From: Ignavibacteriales bacterium
Lineage (GTDB): Bacteria; Bacteroidota; Ignavibacteria; Ignavibacteriales; Ignavibacteriaceae
Assembly (NCBI GenBank): GCA_015709675.1
Contig: CP054182.1
Coordinates: 1,157,448-1,221,447 of the forward strand
DNA: 64,000 nt
Reading direction: 5' to 3'
Part shown: piece after piece, positions 52,057 to 60,260 of the stretch
How the letters are laid out: the number at the start of each line of letters is the position of its first letter
Numbering within the stretch: the first letter of the stretch is position 1
Notes under the pieces: generated by a model
The model's input: the letters and a program-made list of their open reading frames with translations, nothing else
What the model was told of the DNA's origin: nothing
Databases searched by the model: none
Program-made: the position numbers and the translations under genes

Positions 52057-52899
52057 CTAGAACCTCACTCCGTACCAAACCACTCCGGGATATATCTTTA
52101 CTGCCGGTGATGGCAGACGGTAAAAGCCGATGATTTTTTGTACTGCACGGAGGTATTCATTTTGAATCTGAAACGCATCCAGATTCCAGTCTAACGCCAG
52201 GAAGAACTCATGATGTCCCCCTTCCGGTGCATCCAGCCGCTTCACACTGTGGCCGAGGGCAATGTTAAGATATGGTGACCAGTAGGGTTTTGCTTTCTGC
52301 GGCAGCAAATTATATATATCAATGCTTATCCAGTCGTAGGTGCTTTCATAGTCGTCAAATATTACCGAGTGGGAGTTATTGCGGAACCGCTCAGAAGGGG
52401 AGAAGCTCATCTTAAAGCGGAAGTTTTTAAGCGGCGGGTATTCTTCCTCTAGAAGCGGATAAACAGCGCCGAGAGTATTTGCTGCAAAATCTCCCCAGCT
52501 GAATCCCCATTGTTTTGAAAACCCGTCTTTGATTTCAATATAGGTCTGATATGAGAACGCCAATGATGACCCAAGCCAGAGCGAGGTATTGCGTGAGAAG
52601 CCGGACCACTGAAATAATCCCGAATATACCTGAGAAGCCATATAGGGAAAGAAGAAATGGCCGAATTTATCAGAACCAAGTGCGTAAGTCCAGTCTTCCT
52701 GCCAGTTGAAGTGGAAACCGGATTTCTCCCCCTTCCACCAGAGATTCGTGTTAAGGGCGTGGCCGTAAACAAATCCTCCGGCGGTGAGCAGCCCGATTCC
52801 TCCCGCCCTGTACCAGTGGACAGCTGAGGTGTCCTGTCCATTGCTTTGCGGCGTCATGAAACTCAGGATGATAAAAAGGCGGAATAGTGAACGGTTCAT
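52057..52899 (-). CDS. DUF2279 (YfiM-like) exported protein
   Basis: About 280 residues, exported. The signal peptide is MNRSLFRLFIILSFMTPQSNG if translation starts at 52899; an ATG at 52911 adds four residues. The DUF2279 motif DKFGHFFFPYMASQVYSGLF and the later IEIKDGFSKQWGFSWGDFAAN are clear. The C-terminal part alternates hydrophobic strands and ends VWYGVRF, an aromatic C-terminus seen in outer membrane proteins. Function is unknown. A heptad array starts at its stop codon. Confidence 0.83.
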   Translation of the reverse strand: MNRSLFRLFIILSFMTPQSNGQDTSAVHWYRAGGIGLLTAGGFVYGHALNTNLWWKGEKSGFHFNWQEDWTYALGSDKFGHFFFPYMASQVYSGLFQWSGFSRNTSLWLGSSLAFSYQTYIEIKDGFSKQWGFSWGDFAANTLGAVYPLLEEEYPPLKNFRFKMSFSPSERFRNNSHSVIFDDYESTYDWISIDIYNLLPQKAKPYWSPYLNIALGHSVKRLDAPEGGHHEFFLALDWNLDAFQIQNEYLRAVQKIIGFYRLPSPAVKIYPGVVWYGVRF

Positions 52900-53091
52900 C
52901 GTATCTGGCAAATAAGTATATTTTTGACTGATCTCAAATTAAGAATGAAAGCGAAGAAAGAAAAAGAAATGTGTTATCGCCACGGTTGGGTCAATAGCCA
53001 GGTAGTGTAAAAGAGATTGTGTAAATGAACCCCCCTATTCATACTTCATAATTCATTTGAACTCTATTCCCCCCGGATTTGTTATTTTTTT

Positions 53092-55518
53092 ATGCGAATT
53101 GTGAATAAGTTATTGTTACTCCTGCTGTTTCTTGTTCTGCGGCTTCTGCCTGCTGAAGCTGCTTCAGGACTGGTTAAAGGCCGCGTGGCTGATGCCGAAA
53201 CCGGCGAGCTGCTCCCCTATGTGAATGTGTTCATTCAAGGAACCAATAAAGGGACGGTAACTGACCCTGACGGCAATTACTATCTGAAGATTCCCTATGG
53301 TTCTTACACGCTCACCTATTCCATGGTTGGTTACAAAACCGAGACCCGGCAGGCGGAAATCGGTACTGAACCGCTTACCATAGATGTGTTTTTTCAGAGA
53401 GCAGAATACGCAATTCCGGAAGTGGTGGTAACCGGAGAAGATCCTGGGGTGCTGATTATGCGCAACGCCATCAAACGGAAACTTGAGCAGAAAGATAAGC
53501 TTAATACCTACACCTATAATCTTTACACAAAGTTTGTAGTCAGTTCAGATACGCTGACCGCGGGACGCTCCTCACAACGCGGCGATACTACCATATTTTC
53601 CATTTTTGAATCTTATTCAGCCGGATATTTCCAGAAACCGGATAACTACTTTAACCGGATCACCCACCGCCGCCAGAGCGTAAACGTGCCTCCGCAAGCC
53701 AATTTTGTCGCGTTCGGAACCAATATCAATATATACGATGACCAGGTGCTGCTGCTTGACGAGTTAATATATAGCCCGTTTCATCCGGACGCGCCTGAGT
53801 ATTATCATTTCACTCTTGAAAAATGGATTAAGCCGGACAGCGTTACCATGATCGCCCGGATCAGGGTTGAACCCGCTTCATCACAGCGGAAGCTTTTCAG
53901 CGGTTATGTGGATATCAACGGAGCTACCGGCCGGGTGCTTGAGGCCTCTCTTAAGCCCAATAAAGCCGTGCAGCTTCCTTTCAGCGCTGATCTGAGCTAC
54001 TGGCAGTCTTTCGGCGAGTTTGATGGATACATTGTGCCGACCGGGCTTCATATAAAAGCGATTGTGCCGGTGGATATCTACTGGGTCTTTGACGCGCGGG
54101 TTGATATCTCGATATATACCGTTGCGTACGATTATACGTTTAATAAGAAACTTGACGCGGAGCTTTTTACCCTCAGGCGGGTTGAGATTGACAAGGGAGC
54201 GGATGAACTAAACGCTGACTACTGGGATGATAACGGCGTGCTGCCCCTGCGTGAGGAAGAAAAATATGCTTATGAGGAAATACGGCAGCTCAGAGAAAAT
54301 CCTGACTCCGTTCTTACAAGCACGTTCTTTGACCGGTATATAGGGCCCCTTACCAGAGAGATCGCAAAACTTGACCGCGAACCCTTTTCCGGCTTTGATG
54401 ATTTCTTCCACTTTAACCGCGTTGGCGCAGTATATACAGGCGCTGGCTTCCGTTACCGGCCCTTTGACCGGCTCAATACCGTCATCAAAGCCGGGTATTC
54501 GTTCGCTGATCAAAAACCCCATGGTGATTTTCTGGCTGAGTACTCATTTGATGAGCCGGGCCGCCTGCAGCTTGCGGGTAATATATACAGCCGCCTTAAC
54601 AGGAGAGATGATCCTTATACGCTGCGCGAACGGGCTATTACGCTGCTTTCCCTTCTCTTTAAGAATGATTATGGTGATTATTTTTATGCATCTGGGTATT
54701 CCTTTGAACTGAAGTATGGAATCGGTCAGCTCAGGTTTATCCGGCGAGAAACTTTTGAGCGCCCGACAGTCTTCAAGCTCGGCTTCAGGGATGAAACCCA
54801 GCTTCCGGCCGGTGTTAATACTGATTTTGCATTCTTCGGGAGAAAGAGTAGTTACCGGGGCAACCCTGCCGCGCAGCCGGGCCGCCTGCGCTCAATCTAC
54901 GGTGAGGTGATGTTAAACTATTCACCCGTGCGGAGAATAGGGAATTCTGGTCTGTTTTTATCTTTTGAAACGGCTGATAAAAAACGGCTTACAGGTGATT
55001 TTACCTTTTCCAATATCCGGTCTGCATTTTATCTCAGAACGCCCACACTGCCGCTCTGGATGCTTGATTTACGGGTTACGGGGGGCTATAGCATAGGAAC
55101 GCTGCCCGTGCAGAGATATTATAGCTTTGAGTCTTCAAGTGCCGCCATTGCGCTCCCTGGCGCGCTGAGAGGCATAAAAGAGAAGGAGTTCTATGGCGAC
55201 CGGTATGCTTCAGTTTTTATAGAGCATAATTTCGGGGAACTGATACCCGGGGTATTACGCATTCCTAATGTGGCTGCTTACGGAATCGAAGTGATCGTGA
55301 ACGGGTCAGCGGCCTGGAGTGATGTTAAAAACCGGAGTCAGGTTCAAATAACCAATCCGCTTCTCAAAACAACCGCGGAGACAGCCGACAGGTATTACTA
55401 CGAAGCCGGAATTGGTCTTAACCGCCTGCTCATCTTCTTCCGGTTTGATCTATCAGCACGGCTCTCACAGGTTAGCGGACCCTCATACCGGATTACTTTT
55501 TCAACCGCGACGAATTAG
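53092..55518 (+). CDS. DUF5686 family outer membrane protein with carboxypeptidase-regulatory-like domain
   Basis: An 808-residue protein: signal peptide (VNKLLLLLLFLVLRLLPAEA), a carboxypeptidase-D regulatory-like beta-sandwich (~27-105: KGRVADAETGELLPYVNVFI, GTNKGTVTDPDGNYYL), the DUF5686 region (~120-420), and a C-terminal half of long amphipathic strands typical of an outer membrane beta-barrel, ending FSTATN. The plug-like N-terminus recalls SusC/TonB-dependent receptors, but no TonB receptor barrel motif is evident. Transport or envelope maintenance is possible. A three-unit heptad stretch lies just upstream (53037-53057). Confidence 0.85.
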   Translation: MRIVNKLLLLLLFLVLRLLPAEAASGLVKGRVADAETGELLPYVNVFIQGTNKGTVTDPDGNYYLKIPYGSYTLTYSMVGYKTETRQAEIGTEPLTIDVFFQRAEYAIPEVVVTGEDPGVLIMRNAIKRKLEQKDKLNTYTYNLYTKFVVSSDTLTAGRSSQRGDTTIFSIFESYSAGYFQKPDNYFNRITHRRQSVNVPPQANFVAFGTNINIYDDQVLLLDELIYSPFHPDAPEYYHFTLEKWIKPDSVTMIARIRVEPASSQRKLFSGYVDINGATGRVLEASLKPNKAVQLPFSADLSYWQSFGEFDGYIVPTGLHIKAIVPVDIYWVFDARVDISIYTVAYDYTFNKKLDAELFTLRRVEIDKGADELNADYWDDNGVLPLREEEKYAYEEIRQLRENPDSVLTSTFFDRYIGPLTREIAKLDREPFSGFDDFFHFNRVGAVYTGAGFRYRPFDRLNTVIKAGYSFADQKPHGDFLAEYSFDEPGRLQLAGNIYSRLNRRDDPYTLRERAITLLSLLFKNDYGDYFYASGYSFELKYGIGQLRFIRRETFERPTVFKLGFRDETQLPAGVNTDFAFFGRKSSYRGNPAAQPGRLRSIYGEVMLNYSPVRRIGNSGLFLSFETADKKRLTGDFTFSNIRSAFYLRTPTLPLWMLDLRVTGGYSIGTLPVQRYYSFESSSAAIALPGALRGIKEKEFYGDRYASVFIEHNFGELIPGVLRIPNVAAYGIEVIVNGSAAWSDVKNRSQVQITNPLLKTTAETADRYYYEAGIGLNRLLIFFRFDLSARLSQVSGPSYRITFSTATN

Positions 55519-55687
55519 AGTTCTGTGCTAACCACCTATTTTTTCCTAATTTCGGGATGCTGCAGGGTGTGAAGAATGCACCGGTAAAAATTACCCCGGA
55601 GGTTTTTAAGAAGAAAAGCATTCTCAAAACGGTGCTTGTTTTCTGATAAAAAAGGTCATATTTTATTGCTCTGTCAGTTTCTTTTTG

Positions 55688-55703
55688 TGGCACGCTTTTT
55701 TCT
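55688..55703 (+). promoter_or_regulatory. Sigma-54-type promoter of the first pilin-like gene
   Basis: TGGCACGCTTTTTTCT has a perfect -24 half (TGGCACG) and a weak -12 half (TTTC instead of TTGC). The start codon lies 52 bases after its last base, exactly as for the second pilin-like gene. GGTAAAAATTACC, an inverted repeat, lies 105 bases upstream (55583-55595). Confidence 0.5.
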
Positions 55704-55754
55704 ATATAAAGAGAAATTCATCAAACTAAATTTTTTCAAAACACAAAATAAACA

Positions 55755-56138
55755 TTGGGTCAGCAGCAGCTTCTTCTTATTGGAATTACCGTTATACTTA
55801 CTGGCACAGCTTTGCTTGTGGGTATCAGTATGTACCGCAGTTATGTGACCCAGATTAACAGAGAACAGATATTAAGTGACCTCAATATTATTGGTGCTGA
55901 CGCACAGGGTTACTACCGGCGTGCCATTCAACAGGGGGGCGGTCAAACCTCATTTCTGAATTATAAAATCCCCTTCGGTTTTCAGGAAAATCCAAGCGGG
56001 GTTTATACCATAAAAAGCGTGAGTAAAGATGAAATCGTAATTAACGGGCTGGAGATAGAAGCAGGGGATGACGGTAACCCGATTTCTTATGACGTGACTG
56101 TTACCGCGGGGAAGCTAACTTTTACCAAAAACAATTAA
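55755..56138 (+). CDS. Pilin-like protein 1
   Basis: A 127-residue protein starting MGQQQLLLIGITVILTGTAL, with one N-terminal hydrophobic helix continuing into an amphipathic helix (REQILSDLNIIGADAQGYYRR) and a short beta-rich head. This is the architecture of a mature type IV pilin, but there is no basic prepilin leader beyond 'MG' and no Glu at position 5. The start is TTG without a good ribosome site, and its promoter match is weaker, so it is probably a minor component. It is 38-45% alike by eye to the next gene product and stands directly upstream of it and the pil assembly genes. Confidence 0.78.
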   Translation: MGQQQLLLIGITVILTGTALLVGISMYRSYVTQINREQILSDLNIIGADAQGYYRRAIQQGGGQTSFLNYKIPFGFQENPSGVYTIKSVSKDEIVINGLEIEAGDDGNPISYDVTVTAGKLTFTKNN

Positions 56139-56260
56139 AATTCTTGAAAAAACCGGTACTTTTTGGAAAAGGACAGGTAAAAATTACTTGTAACAGTTAC
56201 CGTTTTTGCTCGCCACGGATATCCATCACCGTTTTTTAGCTTAATTCAAACATCCGGAAC

Positions 56261-56276
56261 TGGCACGATTTTTACA
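56261..56276 (+). promoter_or_regulatory. Sigma-54-type promoter of the second pilin-like gene
   Basis: TGGCACGATTTTTACA matches TGGCACG-N4-TTGCA except for A in place of G at the -12 GC. It ends 52 bases before the ATG. Possible activator sites GGTAAAAATTAC (56176-56187) and GTAACAGTTACC lie 65-85 bases upstream. Confidence 0.6.
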
Positions 56277-56327
56277 TTACTTAACTATAAAATTATTCTC
56301 AATCAATAATCTAAAGGAAAAACCACC

Positions 56328-56720
56328 ATGGGTCAGCAGCAATTGCTCCTTATCGTTCTCGGCGTAATTATCGTCGGTATTTCAGTAGTAGTAGGTATTA
56401 ACCTCTTCCAGACCAGTGCAGTTCAGGCAAACAGAGATGCAGTTATTGCAGACTTAAATGCTTTAGCAGCATCAGCTATGCAGTATTACAAAAAGCCAAC
56501 CAATCTCGGTGGCGGCGGAAATTCATTCGTTGGTTATGCAATCCCAACCGGAATGGGTTCAAATGCTAATGGTACCTATACAATCTCAGTTGCCGGTAAC
56601 GCAACAAGCATCACATTCCGGGGTGTAGGAACTGAAAAAGGTGATAACGGTACAGCAGGTGTAACCCACACAGCTGCAGTTACATCAACAGGCGGCATAA
56701 CCATCGCTAAAACCAACTAA
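56328..56720 (+). CDS. Pilin-like protein 2 (probable major subunit)
   Basis: A 130-residue protein beginning MGQQQLLLIVLGVIIVGISV. The N-terminal helix (residues 4-27) continues into an amphipathic part (NRDAVIADLNALAASAMQYY), where it resembles the end of the type IV pilin helix; a GlyGlyGlyGly turn and a beta-rich, Thr/Gly-rich head follow. If processed after Gly2, the mature protein starts QQQLLL and lacks Glu5. A good ribosome site (AAAGGA) precedes ATG, codons are strongly biased, and a strong terminator follows, all suggesting high expression. A type IV filament subunit is the best explanation from context. Confidence 0.82.
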   Translation: MGQQQLLLIVLGVIIVGISVVVGINLFQTSAVQANRDAVIADLNALAASAMQYYKKPTNLGGGGNSFVGYAIPTGMGSNANGTYTISVAGNATSITFRGVGTEKGDNGTAGVTHTAAVTSTGGITIAKTN

Positions 56721-56754
56721 TTTTTAGAGATAATACTCTAATTTTTTAGAACAG

Positions 56755-56788
56755 AGCGGCACACGTTTTTAATGTGTGCCGCTTTTTT
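56755..56788 (+). terminator. Rho-independent terminator after the pilin-like genes
   Basis: A perfect 10-bp stem AGCGGCACAC (56755-56764) with GTGTGCCGCT (56774-56783), a 9-base loop and a T run. It separates the pilin genes from the pilC operon. The gap up to 57046 holds a loose GGGCTA...TAGCCC inverted repeat (56937-56972) and no gene. Confidence 0.93.
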
Positions 56789-57046
56789 ATTTTACCATAG
56801 GGGGTGAGAGACGTAACCACGGATTCAGTTTCCGGGAGAAACCTGGCTTTTTCCGGTGACCAGCCACCTAAAAAAAGCAGATAGATTCCTGAAATAAGTG
56901 ACTGAATACTGTGATAAACCTCAGGTTGTGAGCAGGGCTAAGTTATTGAAAAATAAGCAGAAAATAGCCCTGAACTCAACAAATGCTTCAATCTTAGCCA
57001 ATAATTAATTATATTTCAGGGTTAATGAAAAACAGAAGTTTTATCC

Positions 57047-58426
57047 ATGGTTGAATGCCGTTTCGTCGCTGAAAATCCGTCAGGCAAAGTGCTTTCCGGC
57101 AGTCTGGTTGCTGAAAACTTATCCGAAGCAAAGAAGAAAATCAATGCTATGGCGGAGAAAAATCAGCTTAAGATTAAGTCCATTGATAAAAAGGCAGCAT
57201 GGATTTATACGGCTAAAAAAGGGAACGAAAAGCCGATTAAGGGGGAACAGAAAGCGTTTAACAAGCAGGAAGTAATTGACGCGTTAACCCGGCTTGGGTA
57301 TGACAAAATCAATGTCAATAAGAAGCTGCTTGATATTAACCCTCCTCCTCCGGTTCAGGATGTGGTCACCTTTGTAAAAATCAGTTCCGAGCTGATGGAT
57401 CAAAAACTTCCATTCGGCGAAGTGATGAACCTGCTGATTAACGATACCCAGAATAAAACCCTCCGCGATACGCTTAAGGACATCAATAACGAATTAAAAA
57501 AAGGGGCGGACAGCCAGGTGGTTTTCAGCCGGTATCAGAGTGTATTCGGGAAATTCACCTCATATATGCTGGGTCTGGCCTCCAAGTCTGGTAATATGGC
57601 TGAGATCTACCGTGCCACGGCAAAGTTCCTTGAGCGGCAGATGGAATTTAAGAAGAGTTTAAAGAGCGCGCTGATCAGTCCGTTTGTTACCGTATTTGTA
57701 TTGATGCTGGCAGTGCTTTATTATATCGGATATATATTCCCGGAAACAGCGCTTATGTTCGCCAAGTTCGGCATTGACCTTCCTCCGATGACTGCCGCAA
57801 CGCTTGAGCTCAGTGATTTTCTTAAAGCTAATATTTTTCTGATTCTTGGTTCAATTATTGTCCCGATCGTGGTTCTTGGAAGGTTCTTTGCTACACCCAA
57901 GGGCAGGATCATGAAAGATAAATATATGCTTAAGATGCCGGTGATGGGCAATCTTATCCATAAAACGGTAATTGAAGTATTCTGCCGGGTGTTTTATACG
58001 TTGTATTCAGGTTCAGCAGAAAGCATTGAACCGATCAGAATAGCTGCCGAAGCATCTGATAATGCCTATTTTGAAAGCCAGATTAAAAATGTGGCAATAC
58101 CTCTGATGGTGAAAAAAGGTATCGGAATAACCGAAGCATTTGCTGCCGCGAATGTATTCACGGAAACCGCGCTTAACCGTTTTCACAGCGGAGAAGAAAC
58201 CGGCACGCTTAAGAACACAGCCCTGCAGCTTGCCAATTATTATGAAAGTGAAACGGTATTCCGTCTTAAGAGCATCATTGAGCTGATACAGGTTATTATC
58301 TCGATGATTATTATGGTTGTCATGATAGGCCTTACGCTGGTTTCAGCAGAAACAGCCACTATTTCACCAGACCCGAACAAAATGAAATCAGTTCTCGAAT
58401 TTGTAAGAGAGTATCCGGTATGTTAG
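57047..58426 (+). CDS. pilC: Type IV pilus inner membrane platform protein PilC/GspF
   Basis: Polytopic platform protein (459 residues) on which the motor ATPases act. Two GspF domains are visible: the first around residues 105-230 (FVKISSELMDQKLPFGEVMNLL ... YMLGLASKSGNM), the second around 310-440 (FCRVFYTLYSGSAESIEPIR ... FHSGEETGTLKNTALQLANY). Hydrophobic segments lie near 208-232, 260-280 and 425-445. An N-terminal extension of ~100 residues (MVECRFVAENPSGKVL ...) precedes the usual start. It opens the assembly operon and overlaps pilB by 7 bases. Confidence 0.92.
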   Translation: MVECRFVAENPSGKVLSGSLVAENLSEAKKKINAMAEKNQLKIKSIDKKAAWIYTAKKGNEKPIKGEQKAFNKQEVIDALTRLGYDKINVNKKLLDINPPPPVQDVVTFVKISSELMDQKLPFGEVMNLLINDTQNKTLRDTLKDINNELKKGADSQVVFSRYQSVFGKFTSYMLGLASKSGNMAEIYRATAKFLERQMEFKKSLKSALISPFVTVFVLMLAVLYYIGYIFPETALMFAKFGIDLPPMTAATLELSDFLKANIFLILGSIIVPIVVLGRFFATPKGRIMKDKYMLKMPVMGNLIHKTVIEVFCRVFYTLYSGSAESIEPIRIAAEASDNAYFESQIKNVAIPLMVKKGIGITEAFAAANVFTETALNRFHSGEETGTLKNTALQLANYYESETVFRLKSIIELIQVIISMIIMVVMIGLTLVSAETATISPDPNKMKSVLEFVREYPVC

Positions 58427-60210
58427 AAACGAATCTGGAATTCACTGATAAAATCGGTTATCTCCTTTTTAAGAAAGGGATTATCAACAGCGAGGTGCTT
58501 GAAAAGGCGCTCCGGTTAAAGAACGAAGACAAATCAAAACAGAAGAGGAATCTCGCGCAGATTCTTGTTCAGGATTTTGGTTATGAGCATGATGCCATTT
58601 TTAATGAAGTGGCCAGTCTGTATGCATTCCGCGAAATGGATGTAACCGCCGAAACCATAACGCCTGAAGTAGCCGACCGTATTAAAAAATTTGTAAACGG
58701 CGGTGGAGAATCATTAAAGAAAATGATTTTTGAGGTAAAAGTCATCCCCTATAAATATGATGACAGACAGAGGGATAAACTTTTAATAGCGGCCACTGAC
58801 CCCACTGACCGTAATATCCCGAAAATTGCGTTTGGTCTTAATGCCCGCAAATATGAAGTTATCTATGTCCGCAATAAGGAATATACAAAGCTGGTGGAAA
58901 AGCTCTTTCCGCCGGAAAATGAATACCTGAAGCAGCTTGAGGCAAACCCGACCGAGTTTAACGTTGAGATTGAGCAGGAGAAAGACCTCAGCGAGGATGA
59001 ACTTGAGAATGAAATCAACAAAAGCGCGCTTGTTAATCTGGTGGAAGCAGCGCTTGTTGAGGGAACCCGGAAAGGTATAAGCGATATACACTTTGTTCCC
59101 CGTTCAGCAAAACGGACGGATATCATGTTCCGTGTTGATGGTCTTCTGCAGTTATGGCACTCACAGGAGAATACTTCTCCGGAGGCGCTGATCGCGGTGG
59201 TCAAAGACAGGTCAAGAGGCATGGACCGTTTTGAGCGCGAGCGTTCACAGGACGGATTTATACAGCGCGAAATTGACGGTACCATTATCCGTTTCCGTGT
59301 ATCTGATATGCCGATGGTGGGAACGGAACTGAAAAATAAATTTGAATCCATCGTTATAAGAATACTTGATGACAGAAAAGTTATTAAGGATCTGAGCAAA
59401 CTCGGACTGATGGGTTACGCTAAAGATGCATTTGAAAAAGCAATCAATCAGCCGCAGGGAATGGTTATCCTGACCGGTCCTACGGGATCAGGTAAAAGTA
59501 CCACGCTTATCGCCGCGTTATATCAGGTGATAGACCCGACGGTAAACGTACTTACCGTAGAAGATCCTGTGGAGTATGTTATTGAGGGAGCCCGGCAGTT
59601 AAAGATCGGGCATAAGATGAATTTTGAACAGGCCATACGCGGTATTCTGCGGCATGACCCTGATATTGTGCTTGTGGGTGAGATGAGAGATAAAGAGACA
59701 GCCGAAGTTGCCATTAAACTGGCAAACACCGGTCACCTTACCTTCTCCACGCTACACACAAACGACGCACCGAGCGCGGTTTCCCGTTTATATAAAATGG
59801 GAATTGAACCCTTCCTTATTGCTTACGCAATTAATATCATTGTGGCACAGCGGCTTATCAGAAAGCTTTGCGTCTGCAAAAAGAAAGTGGATCAGATTGA
59901 TGATGACTATCTGAAGTCACTCGGTATTAATCCGGAGGAGTTCCGGGGTCTGGACATATATGAGGCAGTCGGGTGCGACAAATGCAGCAAGACGGGATAT
60001 AAAGGGCGTCTTGCAATTCATGAAGCGCTCTATTTTACCAAAGATCTCAGACAGATTATTATTAAGTCAGGTGAAGAGGTTGATGAGGAAAAGATCCGTA
60101 TGCAGGCAAAAAAAGACGGAACATTGAATCTGAGAGAATCCGGCCTGGAAAAAGTGAAGCAGGGGCTCACCTCGTTTGAAGAAGTTATCTCCTCGACGAT
60201 GGAAGATTAA
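58420..60210 (+). CDS. pilB: Type IV pilus extension ATPase PilB/GspE
   Basis: Hexameric assembly ATPase, 596 residues, cytoplasmic at the inner membrane. The N-terminal MshEN/GspE_N-like domain (~1-170) precedes the N2 region and the ATPase core. Walker A GPTGSGKST starts at residue 353 (Lys359). The Asp box is VEDPVEYVIEG, Walker B is IVLVGEMRD, and the His box is STLHTNDA. A zinc-binding segment CVCKKK ... CDKCSKTGYKGR marks it as PilB/GspE rather than PilT. It starts inside the end of pilC, so translation is coupled. Confidence 0.94.
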   Translation: MLETNLEFTDKIGYLLFKKGIINSEVLEKALRLKNEDKSKQKRNLAQILVQDFGYEHDAIFNEVASLYAFREMDVTAETITPEVADRIKKFVNGGGESLKKMIFEVKVIPYKYDDRQRDKLLIAATDPTDRNIPKIAFGLNARKYEVIYVRNKEYTKLVEKLFPPENEYLKQLEANPTEFNVEIEQEKDLSEDELENEINKSALVNLVEAALVEGTRKGISDIHFVPRSAKRTDIMFRVDGLLQLWHSQENTSPEALIAVVKDRSRGMDRFERERSQDGFIQREIDGTIIRFRVSDMPMVGTELKNKFESIVIRILDDRKVIKDLSKLGLMGYAKDAFEKAINQPQGMVILTGPTGSGKSTTLIAALYQVIDPTVNVLTVEDPVEYVIEGARQLKIGHKMNFEQAIRGILRHDPDIVLVGEMRDKETAEVAIKLANTGHLTFSTLHTNDAPSAVSRLYKMGIEPFLIAYAINIIVAQRLIRKLCVCKKKVDQIDDDYLKSLGINPEEFRGLDIYEAVGCDKCSKTGYKGRLAIHEALYFTKDLRQIIIKSGEEVDEEKIRMQAKKDGTLNLRESGLEKVKQGLTSFEEVISSTMED

Positions 60211-60260
60211 CACCGGCGTACGAAATTATCATCCAGTAAGAGAACAAGCAAAGAATATCA

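Noticed and set aside
56937-56972. GGGCTA...TAGCCC inverted repeat as a riboswitch or terminator before pilC
   Set aside because: The stem is only 6 bp with a 24-base loop and no T run; no known riboswitch motif is visible.
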